In this document: positions 5,792 to 5,849 of the stretch, piece by piece
Numbering within the stretch: the first letter of the stretch is position 1
Layout of the letters: every line of letters begins with the position of its first letter
From: Caldithrix sp.
GTDB taxonomy: Bacteria > Zhuqueibacterota > Zhuqueibacteria > Oceanimicrobiales > Oceanimicrobiaceae
Assembly: GCA_004357015.1 (NCBI GenBank)
Contig: SMXE01000113.1
Coordinates: 1-5,849, forward strand
DNA: 5,849 nucleotides
Direction of reading: 5' to 3'
The notes under the pieces: model-generated
Database searches by the model: none
Told to the model about the DNA's origin: nothing
What the model saw: the letters and a program-made list of their open reading frames with translations, nothing else
Position numbers and translations under genes: made by a program

Positions 5792-5848
5792 ACGAGCGTT
5801 GAGCGAAAAGCGAATTTGTAGACTGTGCGCTCTGCGCTTCTCGCTCGT
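5792..5848. repeat. Imperfect long hairpin at the window edge
   Basis: ACGAGCG (5792-5798) pairs with CGCTCGT (5842-5848), and pairing continues inward in register: AGCG (5802-5805) with CGCT (5835-5838), and AGCG (5809-5812) with CGCT (5828-5831). About 17 of 23 possible pairs are Watson-Crick. It directly abuts the nested repeats to its left. It could be a dispersed palindromic repeat or a transcript end for a gene beyond the edge; no U-tract is seen on the minus strand side within the window. Confidence 0.45.
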
Positions 5849-5849
5849 C

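Overview
All confident genes in this window lie on the minus strand, so transcription runs from high to low coordinates. The genes suggest a Gram-negative-type environmental bacterium with a signalling-rich genome: an NtrC-type AAA+ activator, a Cache/HAMP/SpoIIE phosphatase, an RsbW-like ATPase, and a hybrid kinase fragment with a receiver domain. Base composition is moderate, and most starts lack a strong Shine-Dalgarno sequence. I cannot place the organism; a deep-branching lineage such as one of the FCB-group or candidate phyla would fit but is only an impression.

Layout in the direction of transcription. (1) 5667-5849 is a gene-free edge region with two adjacent imperfect inverted repeats. 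(2) 5666-4995 encodes a HAD phosphatase of the phosphoglycolate phosphatase type. (3) 4994-4765 is a gene-free spacer carrying a GC-rich inverted-repeat element directly behind the phosphatase stop. (4) 4764-1267 is a compact three-gene cluster with gaps of 6 and 12 nt: a GAF-AAA+-Fis regulator whose GAFTGA loop reads GVATGV, a membrane-anchored Cache-HAMP-PP2C (SpoIIE/RsbU) phosphatase, and an RsbW-like ATP-binding protein. (5) 1266-1051 is a 216-nt spacer, AT-rich behind rsbW, with inverted repeats and a possible 23-residue hydrophobic ORF. (6) 1050-322 encodes the C-terminal third of a histidine-kinase ATPase domain fused to an intact receiver domain. (7) 337-1 is the 5' part of coaE (dephospho-CoA kinase). 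It overlaps the previous gene by 16 nt and runs off the window.

How the parts may work together. The phosphatase and RsbW-like protein are the two enzymes of a partner-switching circuit: the phosphatase would sense an extracytoplasmic ligand through its Cache domain and dephosphorylate a STAS anti-anti-sigma protein that the RsbW-like kinase phosphorylates. No STAS protein or sigma factor is encoded here, so the target must be elsewhere, or the RsbW-like protein works differently. Co-linearity with an AAA+ activator that has an altered sigma-54 contact loop is the most interesting arrangement in the window. The second unusual region is the kinase-remnant/receiver gene and its junction with coaE, where an A-AAA-AAG heptamer sits in phase and a -1 shift would lead directly into the coaE frame.
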